Below, one piece after another: positions 38,417-48,900 of a stretch of 64,000 bases of DNA. This DNA is from Kuschelorhynchus macadamiae. Its lineage: Eukaryota; Arthropoda; Insecta; Coleoptera; Curculionidae. Both the position numbers and the translations under genes were made by a program. The notes beneath the pieces are model-generated. The model was not told the DNA's origin and ran no database searches. It saw only the letters and a list, made by a program, of their open reading frames with translations. The DNA is taken from the NCBI GenBank assembly GCA_030620095.1, contig JAUTXW010000069.1, positions 1,298,501 through 1,362,500 of the forward strand, written 5' to 3'. Every line of letters begins with the position of its first letter. The first letter of the stretch is position 1.

Positions 38417-39080
38417 TTGTCAGTTATAAATAATTTGGGGGATATATTAAGAAATTTGTTGGATAAAAGTAACAAGATGCTAGAACCAGATATAGAAAAC
38501 CAGACAATAAGGAAAGATATAATTATGGTACGACTGAATCAACTGAGAAATAAGATGGATAGAATTAGTGACATGGACGAAACACTTTTTCTTGATGGAC
38601 AAAGATATCGAAGACAATAATTATATCACAGGAAAGGAATTTGAAGCAATCGAAGCCTATAATGATAATTGAATCATTTATCAGGCTTAGTGTGATCAAG
38701 CCAGTACCTGCTCAGGTAGTAAGAGAAATTTTCACAACTGGATCGGGTTTTGTATTAAATTTCGGAAGTTCCAATATCTGTTGCAAGCAATGGATCCAGG
38801 ATCACCCTCGAAAGATTTAATAGAAAGTTTTCCGCCATCAGCAGCAAACCATAAAAAAACTATTATTACACAACTTAGTACCGATATTCTAGAGCTGAGT
38901 TTTTAGTGGAAGTATATGTAAGAGAGCTATTAAACCTAGTTTTAAAACAAGGTATGGAAAAAAAACAGGTTATGTCTCTTTCTGAATTACTTGATAAAAT
39001 ACTCGGAGCTTTAGAAACCTTGGGTTCATCACCAGATGCAAAGCTTTTATAAAATGCACTATTGTGACAAAGGAACATTA
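38417..39080 (+). pseudogene. BEL/Pao Gag fragment
   Basis: Opens in a charged helical block (LRNLLDKSNKMLEPDIENQT, 38417-38620). It continues in other frames with a BEL/Pao Gag signature near 38760-38870: KFQYLLQAMDPGSPSKDLI then ESFPPSAANHKKTI. The region to 39060 reads as the remaining Gag helices (LSELLDK-like) broken by stops. No intact frame. Confidence 0.82.
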
Positions 39081-39640
39081 TCTAATTATATGTAGCGTGT
39101 TACTTTCTAATAGACAGAAATAGTAAAACGCAAACATAGAGAATAGTGTTGTCAAGTAATCCTTCACGTGGTTTGTACAAACGATTGCAGTAAAACTTAT
39201 TTGCCATCGGGGTAATATGATAGTCAGGACTCTATTTGATTCTGCACCACAGAGGTCCTTCATTTTGTCTGAATGTGTAAAAAAACTAAATCTACAGAAA
39301 ATTAGTGAACAAACTATGATTTAAAGTGTATTTGGGGGTACGCAACTACCTCCACAAAAACATGGTTTATATAACATTAAAATAAAAGATCTTAATAATT
39401 CTTTTCAATGTCGTATGACAGTGGCAGGACATAATAAAATTTGTAATGATTTGCCAAAATTCTAACTGATATAATTATCTGTGTAATATAGAAAGTACAA
39501 AAACAACACACATATTTTAGAAACACATTTTGGGTGGACTTTAACCGGAACATCAAATCAAACGATCTGCAATTTTCAGTCCCTATGTTGTTTCTCAGAT
39601 TTACCATTGTCAAGTTTTAGGTATAAGAGATGCGGACACC
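39081..39640 (+). pseudogene. BEL/Pao protease fragment
   Basis: Near 39200-39300 the plus strand gives RTLFDSAPQRSFILSECV, where BEL/Pao proteases have a DSGSQRS..I block. VFGGTQLPPQKHGLYNIKIK follows. Decay continues to the GWTLTGT motif near 39535, which leads into RT. Numerous stops. Confidence 0.72.
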
Positions 39641-40470
39641 TTAAAAACAGAGATACGGCTGAGGCTAAATCAACGAAATATTTTACTGCAATTAAAGATA
39701 AAAGATTTGAGGTCAGACTTATATGGTGTGAAGAAAGAGCTGGGTTACTAAGCAACAGAAACAGCGGAGAGTAAGTTACGTTCGGATCTCAAAACTTTTA
39801 GTTAAAATAGGAAAAATTCAAGATTATGATAGAGTATTCAAAGGATGGGAACAGACAATAATTACTGAAACGATTAAAAATGACGATAGGATTATAGTAG
39901 AGCATTATTTACCACATCACCCATCACCTTTTTGGAATTTGCTTAAGTCCGTTTATTTTGGCCGCCACTACATATTACCACTTAAATAACAATATTCCTG
40001 AAAATGTAGAACCCACTACTAGAGTTAAAAGATTCGTTTTATGTTGAGAATTTATTTTACCATGTTAATGATAGAAAGGAATTACAGTTTATTAGATAAT
40101 CAAGGTTAATAATGTCTACAGGGTCTTTTAACTTAAGAGGATGGATTTACAACAGCCAAAAGATAATAAAAAAGGAAGAAGAAATTCCTACAAGAGGAGA
40201 CACAGTATCGGTTTTAGGAATCAATGGAATGTCTGAGGTGTTTTATGCTGTAGCATATTAAGAAACACACCGGTCATCAAACGTGGAATACTATCAGTAG
40301 CTCAACTCAAGTTTTTGATCCCAGTAAATTTACCAGTCCAATAACGTTGACACCAAAATTGTTGCTGCAAGTGGCATGGAAGTTAAAAATTAGTTGGGAC
40401 CAAGAGCTACTTGAAAACTTAATCAAGAAATTCAAGGTATTGCTTAATCAAATTAGGTGGCAATCACACA
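39641..40470 (+). pseudogene. BEL/Pao reverse transcriptase, heavily decayed
   Basis: Recognisable pieces in order: FTAIKDKRFEVRLIWCEE (39690), NNIPENVEPTTRVKRFVL (39990) and KRGILSVAQLKFLIPVNLP (40280), corresponding to the FGILSVAQL..P block of BEL/Pao RT. Frame changes and stops occur every few dozen codons. Confidence 0.75.
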
Positions 40471-40880
40471 GGAGAATCTTCACTCGTGTGTTCGTTCGTT
40501 TGCAACCAAGTGCTGTCGATTAAAAATACATGCTAAAAAACGTGAGCACACAGCACCAAGTGCCACCAGTCTTTTAATATCTTAATATTACTTCAAAGCC
40601 AAAATCCAAACAATGAATGTAGCCATTACAAACGCCCTACTGTTTAATCTGTTACATTATTCATATTGATAATTACGATATTTTAATTGCTAAAGTCCGA
40701 AATGTGCAGCTGACAAAGTGAAATACGATTGAGAGTCCAGGGTTGTTATAACAACCGTCGAGCGTCGACTAAAAACAAACATTTTTCGATTTCAAACCAG
40801 TCGGTGACGCTCGGTTGTGCCGATCGTACGTAATTGATACTACGTAAACGTCAATTACAATTAGCAATTTAGGACAATGT
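40471..40880. other. Unassigned segment inside the BEL/Pao element
   Basis: Sequence between RT and RNase H that I cannot align to Pao. It holds a perfect 16-bp palindrome, GGTTGTTATAACAACC (40741-40756), and an imperfect inverted pair around CGAGCGTC and GACGCTCG at about 40759 and 40807. Probably an insertion. Confidence 0.45.
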
Positions 40881-41240
40881 TGACATAATTTGCTTTATTT
40901 TAAGTCGGTTGTAGACGATAGAAGACGCTGGTACAAGATCGATCTGTGTGGCTACAGCGTCACCTTGTTACAATTTTGTTTGGAGATTGGAAGAGTCTAT
41001 CTATATCTAAAGTTAATGGCTGCGCTTGTAGGAAGCAGATTATACCAGGAAGTGCAAAGATCAGGTTTATTAGACGATGTACCTGTGTACTTTTGGAGCG
41101 ATTCAAAAGTAGTATTGACATGGATAAAAACTAAAACAAATTTGAATATTTTTGTAAAAAACCGAGTAGAAGAAATTGGTTTGTGCACTGATATTACAGA
41201 ATGGAATTACATAACAGGAAATATGAATCCAGCCAATTAA
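40881..41240 (+). pseudogene. BEL/Pao RNase H
   Basis: One open block: LKLMAALVGSRLYQEVQRSG, then DDVPVYFWSDSKVVLTWIKT, FVKNRVEEIGLCTDI and WNYITGNMNPAN. This matches the Pao RNase H order (LAAL.G.RL, FWSDS.VVL.WI, F..NRV.EI, W....NPAD). A stop falls directly after NPAN. It is the best-preserved part of the element. Confidence 0.92.
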
Positions 41241-42200
41241 AAGTTAATGATATTCAGATCAATGCGCATTTCTTGAAGCGAAAAAATCTTTTGTTGCTGA
41301 TTTCACAGTATTAAATTAGGATCCAGTGCAAGAAAATGTATTTTCAACGATATTTAATTATTATTCGCAGTATTCAAAAATAGTACAAATTAATGGATGT
41401 TTTTATCAAATAACCTTAAAGAAAAAAAAAAGGGACCAGAGAAATTTTAACTTCTCAAGAGATAAAAGAAGTAGATAAACAAATAATAAACATTGTTCAA
41501 ACACAAGATTTTAAAGGTCTAGATTTTAAAAATATTTTCCACTTAGAAATATTTCAAGACGAGAATAATTTACTTAGAATAAGAACCGAGCTTTTATATG
41601 GAACAGATACTAGAAACTTCAAGTATCACATAGTTCTTTCTGATAACAATAGTTAGAAAGATTATTTGGGAAGAAACATACGACATAGTCATGTAGGAGT
41701 TCAAACTCTATTAAAAATTATTCGAGAAGACTTTTGGATAATAGAAGGATGAAAATTTGTAGAAAATCTGTCAAAATGTTTAACAAGATATATGGTAAAG
41801 CATATAGAAACCCAATTACCACCCTTACCTAAAGATAGAAGTTAAACACTACAGCGTTCGAAGTAACAGGAACCGATTTAGCAGGGCCTTTAATGTTAAG
41901 AAATGGGGAGAACTTATGGATAGTAATATTTACCAGCGCTATCTACAGAGCTTATCATTTTGAGCTGAAGGAGTGGAAGAGTTTCCATAATTTATTCAGA
42001 TAATGGTACAAATTATATTGGAGCATAAAACAATTTAAAGAAAATAAACTGGAAAGAAATTGTAAAATTCACTTCAGTTAAACAAAGAATGGCGTCCTCT
42101 GGATGGATCTCCCAGCAGCAGCACGGTAGGAGAGAATCGGCCCCAGTTATAACTCCCATAGGACAGGCTAAGATTGTATATTTCGCAATCTTACACACAC
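41241..42200 (+). pseudogene. BEL/Pao integrase region
   Basis: Blocks in order: RHSHVGVQTLLKIIREDFWI (41690), KHIETQLPPLPKDRS (41800), a GTDLAGPL-like patch (41870) and IIYSDNGTNYIGA (41990). These are the zinc-binding and DDE core parts of a Pao integrase. The last catalytic region after 42060 is unrecognisable. No matching downstream LTR was found. Confidence 0.85.
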
Positions 42201-43430
42201 CTTACCACACCGGCCAGATCGGGTTGCAAAAGTGAGTTGACATATAGCTACCCCCATATTCTCCAAACAGGTTTAAAAGGTAGACCAGATATCTGACATG
42301 ATATTTAAATATTTTAATTCTCCAGTTATATTTTGCCTGTCATTTTTTAATTTTGATATTTGAAAAAAAAATTCTGCGACTCTAAAAATATAGTACTTGT
42401 TATGGCATGATTTATACCGTAACAAGCAATGGAAAGGATGTGATTCTGTAATTAAAAACGATATCGGAAATCTAATATCCCATAACAGTCGTAGAAAAAA
42501 TATTCCATTGTTGCAAATACCATGAACCTATAACAGTTAGACCTGGTTTAAACTTAAACTTATTAAGTGAATACGGGTGATACTGCGTTTTCAGGTGAAA
42601 TGAAGTACACTCTTCGGCATAATGAAGATTGGAGTCTTTTAAAATGTACGTACAACAAAACAAAAACTACGTGTGAAATGATCTCAAGTCTTATTTTTCG
42701 TGTTTATACTTAGTATGATACAAACTATAGCAATTACAAAAAATAATAAATGCCAAGTGAATTCAAACGCCAACAAATAAGTGCATTTGAAAATATTTTC
42801 AAAAATATTGACATTAAACAGATTGTTGTTCAATAACAATATTGAATTTCTAGCACTATTTCTAAACAAATTTGATTCGTGCCATCATGAACCTATAACA
42901 TAGTGCATATTATCTTATTTTTCAACAGTTTCTGATAAATATATAAGTGTTTTTTAGGTTTTTATAAGATTTAGAAGATATATAATGTAAACGACGATTA
43001 TCTTCGAAATTTGAAACTGTCTAAACGTGATGTATTAATACAACTACAGTGTACAAGGTGCCATTTGAAAGTTTTTTTTCTTTAAATAAATTTATTGATG
43101 CGCATATTACTCCATACACAATCTATAAACATTTTTGTTTCCTAAAGAATAGAGGTAATCCTACACAATTTCAAAATATCTAATCACAAACAAAAATTTT
43201 CAAAAACTGTTACATCACAAAATACATAGGTATTAATTTCAAAGCGTCATGTATATAGCGAATAATTGTATAAATGTCTTGATGCCTTCATCTACAATTA
43301 AATAAAACCGATAATGAAGGCACTATTTGCGTCAGCAAGGTTCAAATACACACAGCAAATTATTTTACACAGCGCAGTAAACTGGATTTTTAAATCACTA
43401 TTTTATTTACCTTACATCAGAATATATTAT
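42201..43430. other. No gene seen downstream of the BEL/Pao element
   Basis: AT-rich, with only short chance frames on both strands. The sequence ATGAACCTATAACA occurs at about 42521 and again at 42886, so it may include part of a repeated LTR or other repeat. Confidence 0.35.
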
Positions 43431-43690
43431 GTTCACAGATATATAGCCACAGAAGCAACTATATAATACTGAGTAATTTGTGGAATGGCAGACATGTTCT
43501 AGACTTTTAATATCTTTCTGTATACTGTAAATGGAGGTTGGGGCACGCAGTGCTACAGTAACTAGACCTAAAGGCCTCTTGTGCATGCTTTCTCGGAATA
43601 TTGATCTTTTTAAGTAACCGCAAAGAAAGAAGTATAAAGGAATGATATTCCATGATCTAGGCGGCCAATGTTACCATTCCTTGAGATGAC
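43431..43690 (-). pseudogene. DD41D-type transposase C-terminal remnant
   Basis: The minus strand gives WPPRSWNIIPLYFFLCGYLK and then a long open stretch with RESMHKRPLGLVTVAL. It aligns with WPPRSPDLNPLDFFLWGHIK of the transposase at 25775, and RNGN just upstream fits the expected RR-G-W patch. The third catalytic D is Y here, so the copy is dead. Confidence 0.8.
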
Positions 43691-44515
43691 GCAACCTAAA
43701 AATAACGCGTTGGCTTCTGTTCTTATTTTATTTTGGATTTTGTAAGGATGCAAGTGTTACAATTTGACAAACGTTCGCAATATTTGTCTGTTGAAATCTT
43801 TCTGAACAACAAAATATTCACTTAAAGCATGAAATGCAATATCTTGTATAAAAAGCTTGGACAACTTTAACGATTTGCTTTGTAAAGTATTCTACCTTGA
43901 CTAGCATTATTTATGTTCCTAGGTTACAGTTTGACGTTGATATTTAATTAGATACTTTGAAAACATAAATATATATTGTATTATATGAAAGCTGAACTCA
44001 AGTCACCCTTTATATAAATAAAAAAAGGCTACAATACATACTCTGAATTTTAATTCTAGTATTATTAATATGTGATCACGATTACTAAAAGTTAAACTAT
44101 CAACGGATTTTTAAAAACATTTGGAATACAAAAGTGGCATAAGTTTCAAAGTAATTGTTTCTGAGTTTCAAAACAGTTACATTAGGTTTTACATTTTTGG
44201 ATTTTATCCGACAATATATTACAATTTAAATAGATAATGCTAAAGTTATATCTACTGTTTCCATACCAAATAGGATATTGAAGCGGGATTTGAGGCACTG
44301 TACCTTTCATCCATGTGTTTGAGAAAATGTTGCTCAAATCAAATCAAAACATTATTATGCTTTCCAGTATTAAAAACGCAGTTTAGTGCGCCATATAATA
44401 TAATTTTAATAATAAAAAAATTAAACAACTTGAAATATACAAACCTGTAAATTACGAGTATGCGACTCCCTAATATCTATAAACAATCAATGGTCAATTC
44501 AAATCACAATAAATC
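43691..44515 (-). other. Downstream (3') flank of LIMK1
   Basis: Follows the LIMK1 stop codon on the minus strand. AT-rich, with a candidate AATAAA on the minus strand at 43727-43732. The true poly(A) site cannot be fixed. Confidence 0.4.
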
Positions 44516-45984
44516 TTACAGTGGGGTAAATTCTGTATCTAAACTTCCTCTTACAACCCCCTTTAAATTAACCTTTGGACTTCCAATCACCTTCAGGGAA
44601 CTCCTACCATAACCACTTCTGTTCCCAAAACTTAACCCTCCACTCTTTCGATTCAAACTATCCACTATATTCCGTACAACGCTACTACTTGAGCCTTTAA
44701 AACCGCTGGTAGATGGAGCATTACATTCTTGGTTTAGTGATTCTCCAGATGTTTTTAGCGCTGAATGACTCTCTTCAGGAATTTTTGACGTCATTTGATC
44801 GTGTTCATTTTGGGCTGGTTTGAAAGTTTTTCGATCAAAAATAGGGGTTCTTCTAAGGACTTTCGATAAAATACCAGAAGGTTCATCGTCTTTGCTTCGA
44901 ACATCATCTGCCTGCGAGCAATGAAATTTAGTAGCTGTAGCCTTTCTTTGCAATAACGGTGTTCTCTTTGGGACTGAGCTATCTTCAGAGTCTCTAGTAT
45001 ATCTTCTCCTAGACAGACTACATCTTTCAGGAATATTTCTTGAAATTCCTTTTGATTCTGGAGAACCACTAGAAAACATACTACTTATATTAAAAGGAAT
45101 TTTTCTATTATCCTCATTAACTACTGTCTCCTTTAAATTTCTAGAAAGGCCTAAATTACTTGAGTTAGCTTCAAAGACTAGCGAAGCAGATAATAAATCT
45201 GGCATGCACTTTTTGACATCTAAATTTGATTCTTTTATATTTGCATTAGACTTAGTGGGAAAGTTAGACTGTGTGCTAACAAATTTTTCTGTCACCGGGG
45301 AAAACACCGCATTCATGCTGCCTAAATTAACGTTACTAACTTTAACTGACTGGTTACAATTAGGGGTTTGTAAATTACTTTGTTTGGCCAATAACATATT
45401 CTTTTGACCCGTATCCTCAAAATCTCTTACACCATTTCCTTTGCCCTCCTTTATTAAACGATTTCGAGTAAAATTCTTTGGTACTGTTTTTAAGTTAACA
45501 TTAAATTTGTTCTCTTTTAGGTTATTATCGCTATACTTGTCACTTTTTAAGAATTGTGGTTTTTCGACAGTCTTCAACTTTGTATTGGCAAGATTTTGAA
45601 CGGAAACATGTTTAACTGTATCTTTGCTAAAAACTTTGTCATTCTTTAAAAAGTCCAAGTTTTCATAAGTAGGGCAAGTTGGAATATAGTCCTCTTTTGT
45701 ACTACTATCTATGATTCTTTCTATGAGGTTTGGCTTAGATTTGATATTCTTAAGGTTAGTATCACAGTTATCATCTATGCTGTCAGCGCTAGACACTTTT
45801 ATAATGTGTTTTAAAGGCTTGTCGTGTTTATTCGGTATGTTTTCGGCAGATGTTACCTTAATAATCGGTCTAGCATTGTCTGCATTCAATTGTTTCATTT
45901 CCGATTGGTTTTTTTGAGTTATGCACGCTGGTTTTCCTTCCGTTATAGGTTCTAAAGCTGGACTTCTATGGCCTGATGGTATAC
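44516..45984 (-). CDS. LIMK1: LIMK1 last exon: long serine/lysine-rich C-terminal tail
   Basis: One 1469-bp exon encodes 488 residues and the TAA at 44518-44516. It starts IPSGHRSPALEPITEG. No folded domain is recognised: composition is rich in S, N, K and T. Two short internal repeats are visible, PIIKVTSAENIP / HIIKVSSADSID early on, and KRTPLLQRK / RRTPIFDRK later. The basic RRR-type patch (SLSRRRYTRDSEDSS) and RTP motifs suggest phosphorylation control, but this is inference. Vertebrate LIMKs lack such a tail; fly LIMK1 is known to have one. The frame stays open upstream of the acceptor to 46024, which is intron. Confidence 0.93.
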
Positions 45985-48900
45985 CTACAAATATAGAAAA
46001 TTTTGAAAGGATGATGAGATGCATTATACAGGTAATACTTGTAACAAACAGTTAAATATATACAGGGGTTCTCGATATGAACGCGATGTGTTTTCTTTAT
46101 TGTGCTGTAAAATTAAATTAATGAATAAACAATTGCTTCAAAAATAAGTATAAAATGTATTTACAATTATTAAACATATACAGTGAAATCTCCTGTTGCT
46201 CACAGATCTAGTAGTTTCCTTTAAATGAATATATTTCCTGGAACATTTTTTATTCCTATTTTCATCGCGTAACATAGCTTTTGATAAAGGAAACCGACAT
46301 AACTTTTCCGGAATAAGGTATCAAAATGAAGTTAGATACAAAGTAAAAACTCGTCTTAGTAAATTGTAAAATAATTAATCATCTTAAAAACGTGTATATT
46401 ATACTAGTTTTTAATTTATTGTAAACTAAGGTTGTTAAAAAACATAAATTTTAATTTCGTTGCAATTTTAAGTAACCTTAACTGAAACCCGTATACTATG
46501 TGTCGCTTATTAAAATGGCTAGAAAGCAAGATTTCCCAAAAATACCTGTTTATTTTATACCCGGTATAAAACAAAATATTTACTTGAATATGATAAAATG
46601 TGGAAGAAAAACTCTAGAATTTCATCCCTATATTTTTTGGGATACAAATATATTTCTGTGGTCCAGTTGACGTTAAAAGATTAATATTTAAAGAGCTAAA
46701 AATAAAGACGTTTCATAAATAGCCATGCAACTAAACCTCGTTCTAGTTAATAAGATGTGGAACATGTGTGTTTGAAGGAATATCAAATTGGATTTTATTA
46801 AAAATAGCAGTACTGTCTTCTTTAGTAATTACTGATTAACTTTCGTTATACTTAAAAAAAGTACATACAATCTTACTAAATAAGATAAGAAAGAAAGATC
46901 AAATTTTAAACTTTTAAATAAATAAAAAAAATGTGTTTATAGGAGCTGTACAAATTGGTAAGTTCAAGAACTGGTGCAATACTCTATTATTATATAACCG
47001 AGAAGACGAAGAAAGAGGTGATGATTTACTTGAAAAGAGCAATAAAAAAAGCAAGCAAAGCAGTCAAAATTGAAAATACTACGATAATGATGTATAGGAC
47101 TTCATGCTGAATGTACATGAACTGTGCTTCTTGATGGATGATTTTTAACGATTGCATTACTAATTTATGTATTTTGAAATATGCATTAACAACTACACGT
47201 AACTATGTATAAAATTAATGTACCAATTTCAAACATATTCAAGTAGTAGATGCAGCCTAAAATAGACAATACTGTGTTCAAAGGGACATTCATACTGATA
47301 AATTATCTCTATACATTTTCACTCTTATAACACAAATTTCAAATTTCCATCATAAATGTATTCCCAAATTCAATCTTAAATGCATAAAATATATCCAACA
47401 CATTTTTTCAACCTTGAAAAAAGAAGATAAAAATGCAGATTATAAAAAAGTTAAAACATGTTAACATATGTACCTTCAGGTGTTGTGCTTCCAGAACTAC
47501 TAGGACTCAAACCTCGATAATGCTGGATATCAAATAACAAATCGGGAGGTAGAGGCATACCAACAGCTAAATGCATTGACAGAGATTCTAACCATACTTC
47601 CATTACTTCGAACGGGGGCCTAAAATATACAATATTTCAATAAAGAATTTATATTTTCAAAAACTTTACAGATCCGTTAAATTATAAGTAATAATGGAAT
47701 CAAGTGAAATATTTATCTGGACTGTACGCACCTTTTATCGGGATTAAGATCAGTACATAAGAAAACTATCTTATAAAAAGGCGCCGGGCAATTTTGGCAA
47801 AATTTTTCCTTAAATACTATTTGGTTTAAACCAAAATCGTTTGACCTTGGTAAAAAGTCTGGATCGGCTTGGACTCTCCCAATAATCTAAAAGTAATAAG
47901 GCGGCTTTAACCAAGATAAATATAAATTTATTAACTATCAAGAAACAAGTTCCAAACAACATTATTCCTTATCACCAAATACGCAAATAATGAACATAAA
48001 AATTTAAAAAAATGTGTTTTTTCCAAATTGAAGTTTATATGCAAAAAATTAATAGTTGCTGAAATAAAAAAAAAATCTGTTTCAAAAATGTATTTTACTT
48101 CCCTAGGGTCACCCTCCCTGTGTCGTAACTCTATATAAAGTAAAAAAATTGCTATTATATGCAAAAAAAAGAAAGTAAAAATAATAATAAAAATGTTTTA
48201 ATATAAAAATAATAAAATAAATTTAGCCGTTTTTTTAAAAACTAAATGCTTTTGAAATACATTTTGAAGAAATTTGACGTGTTTCACCGTTTTTGTATAT
48301 TTTATTCGTTTTCAGACCCTGTATATAGGAAAAACTATTTGCTGTTTTTCGAAATATTATAACATTTAAAATTACTAACGTATTTAATACAATTGTATGC
48401 TTGCTGCTGTATATCAAGTACCTATCTATAATCAATTTAAATAAAAGTAAGTAAAACTGTGCAATTTTATTTCCACGATAATCCAGCCGAATATTTCCGC
48501 AAAAAATCCATGAAAAATATCTACATCAAAAAACCTTTTTCCCGCTCGAGTAAAGCAAAATTCTACATGTCAAAAGAGACCGCTAGTATAAAAAAGTATT
48601 TAATACTTAAAGGTCGACATGAACGTCTTTCTATTTGCTTACTAAAAAATCTCCAAACGGGGTAGGGAGCGAATGAAAGATCGATTCTACAAATAAATCC
48701 TAAAACCCGTATACATATTAATAAAACATTATTCTTGACCTTGTTACTATTTTCTATTTATAAGTTGTTTATCCTAGCTGGAATACAATTTTGAGATTTA
48801 TTTAACCTTTTCAATTATACAGCCGAAATGTAAAATCTTTATACACATTTTTTATTTGTCACGTAAAATTACCCAAGAAGGTACGACAAATAGCCTCCTT

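Noticed and set aside
44791..45069. 92-codon minus-strand frame and plus-strand frames at 45204-45407 and 45711-45917
   Set aside because: They overlap the LIMK1 last exon in other frames and show no domain; the LIMK1 frame explains this DNA.
46985..47090. Lys-rich short frame on the plus strand in a LIMK1 intron
   Set aside because: No homology recognised and no donor or stop arrangement that supports an exon.
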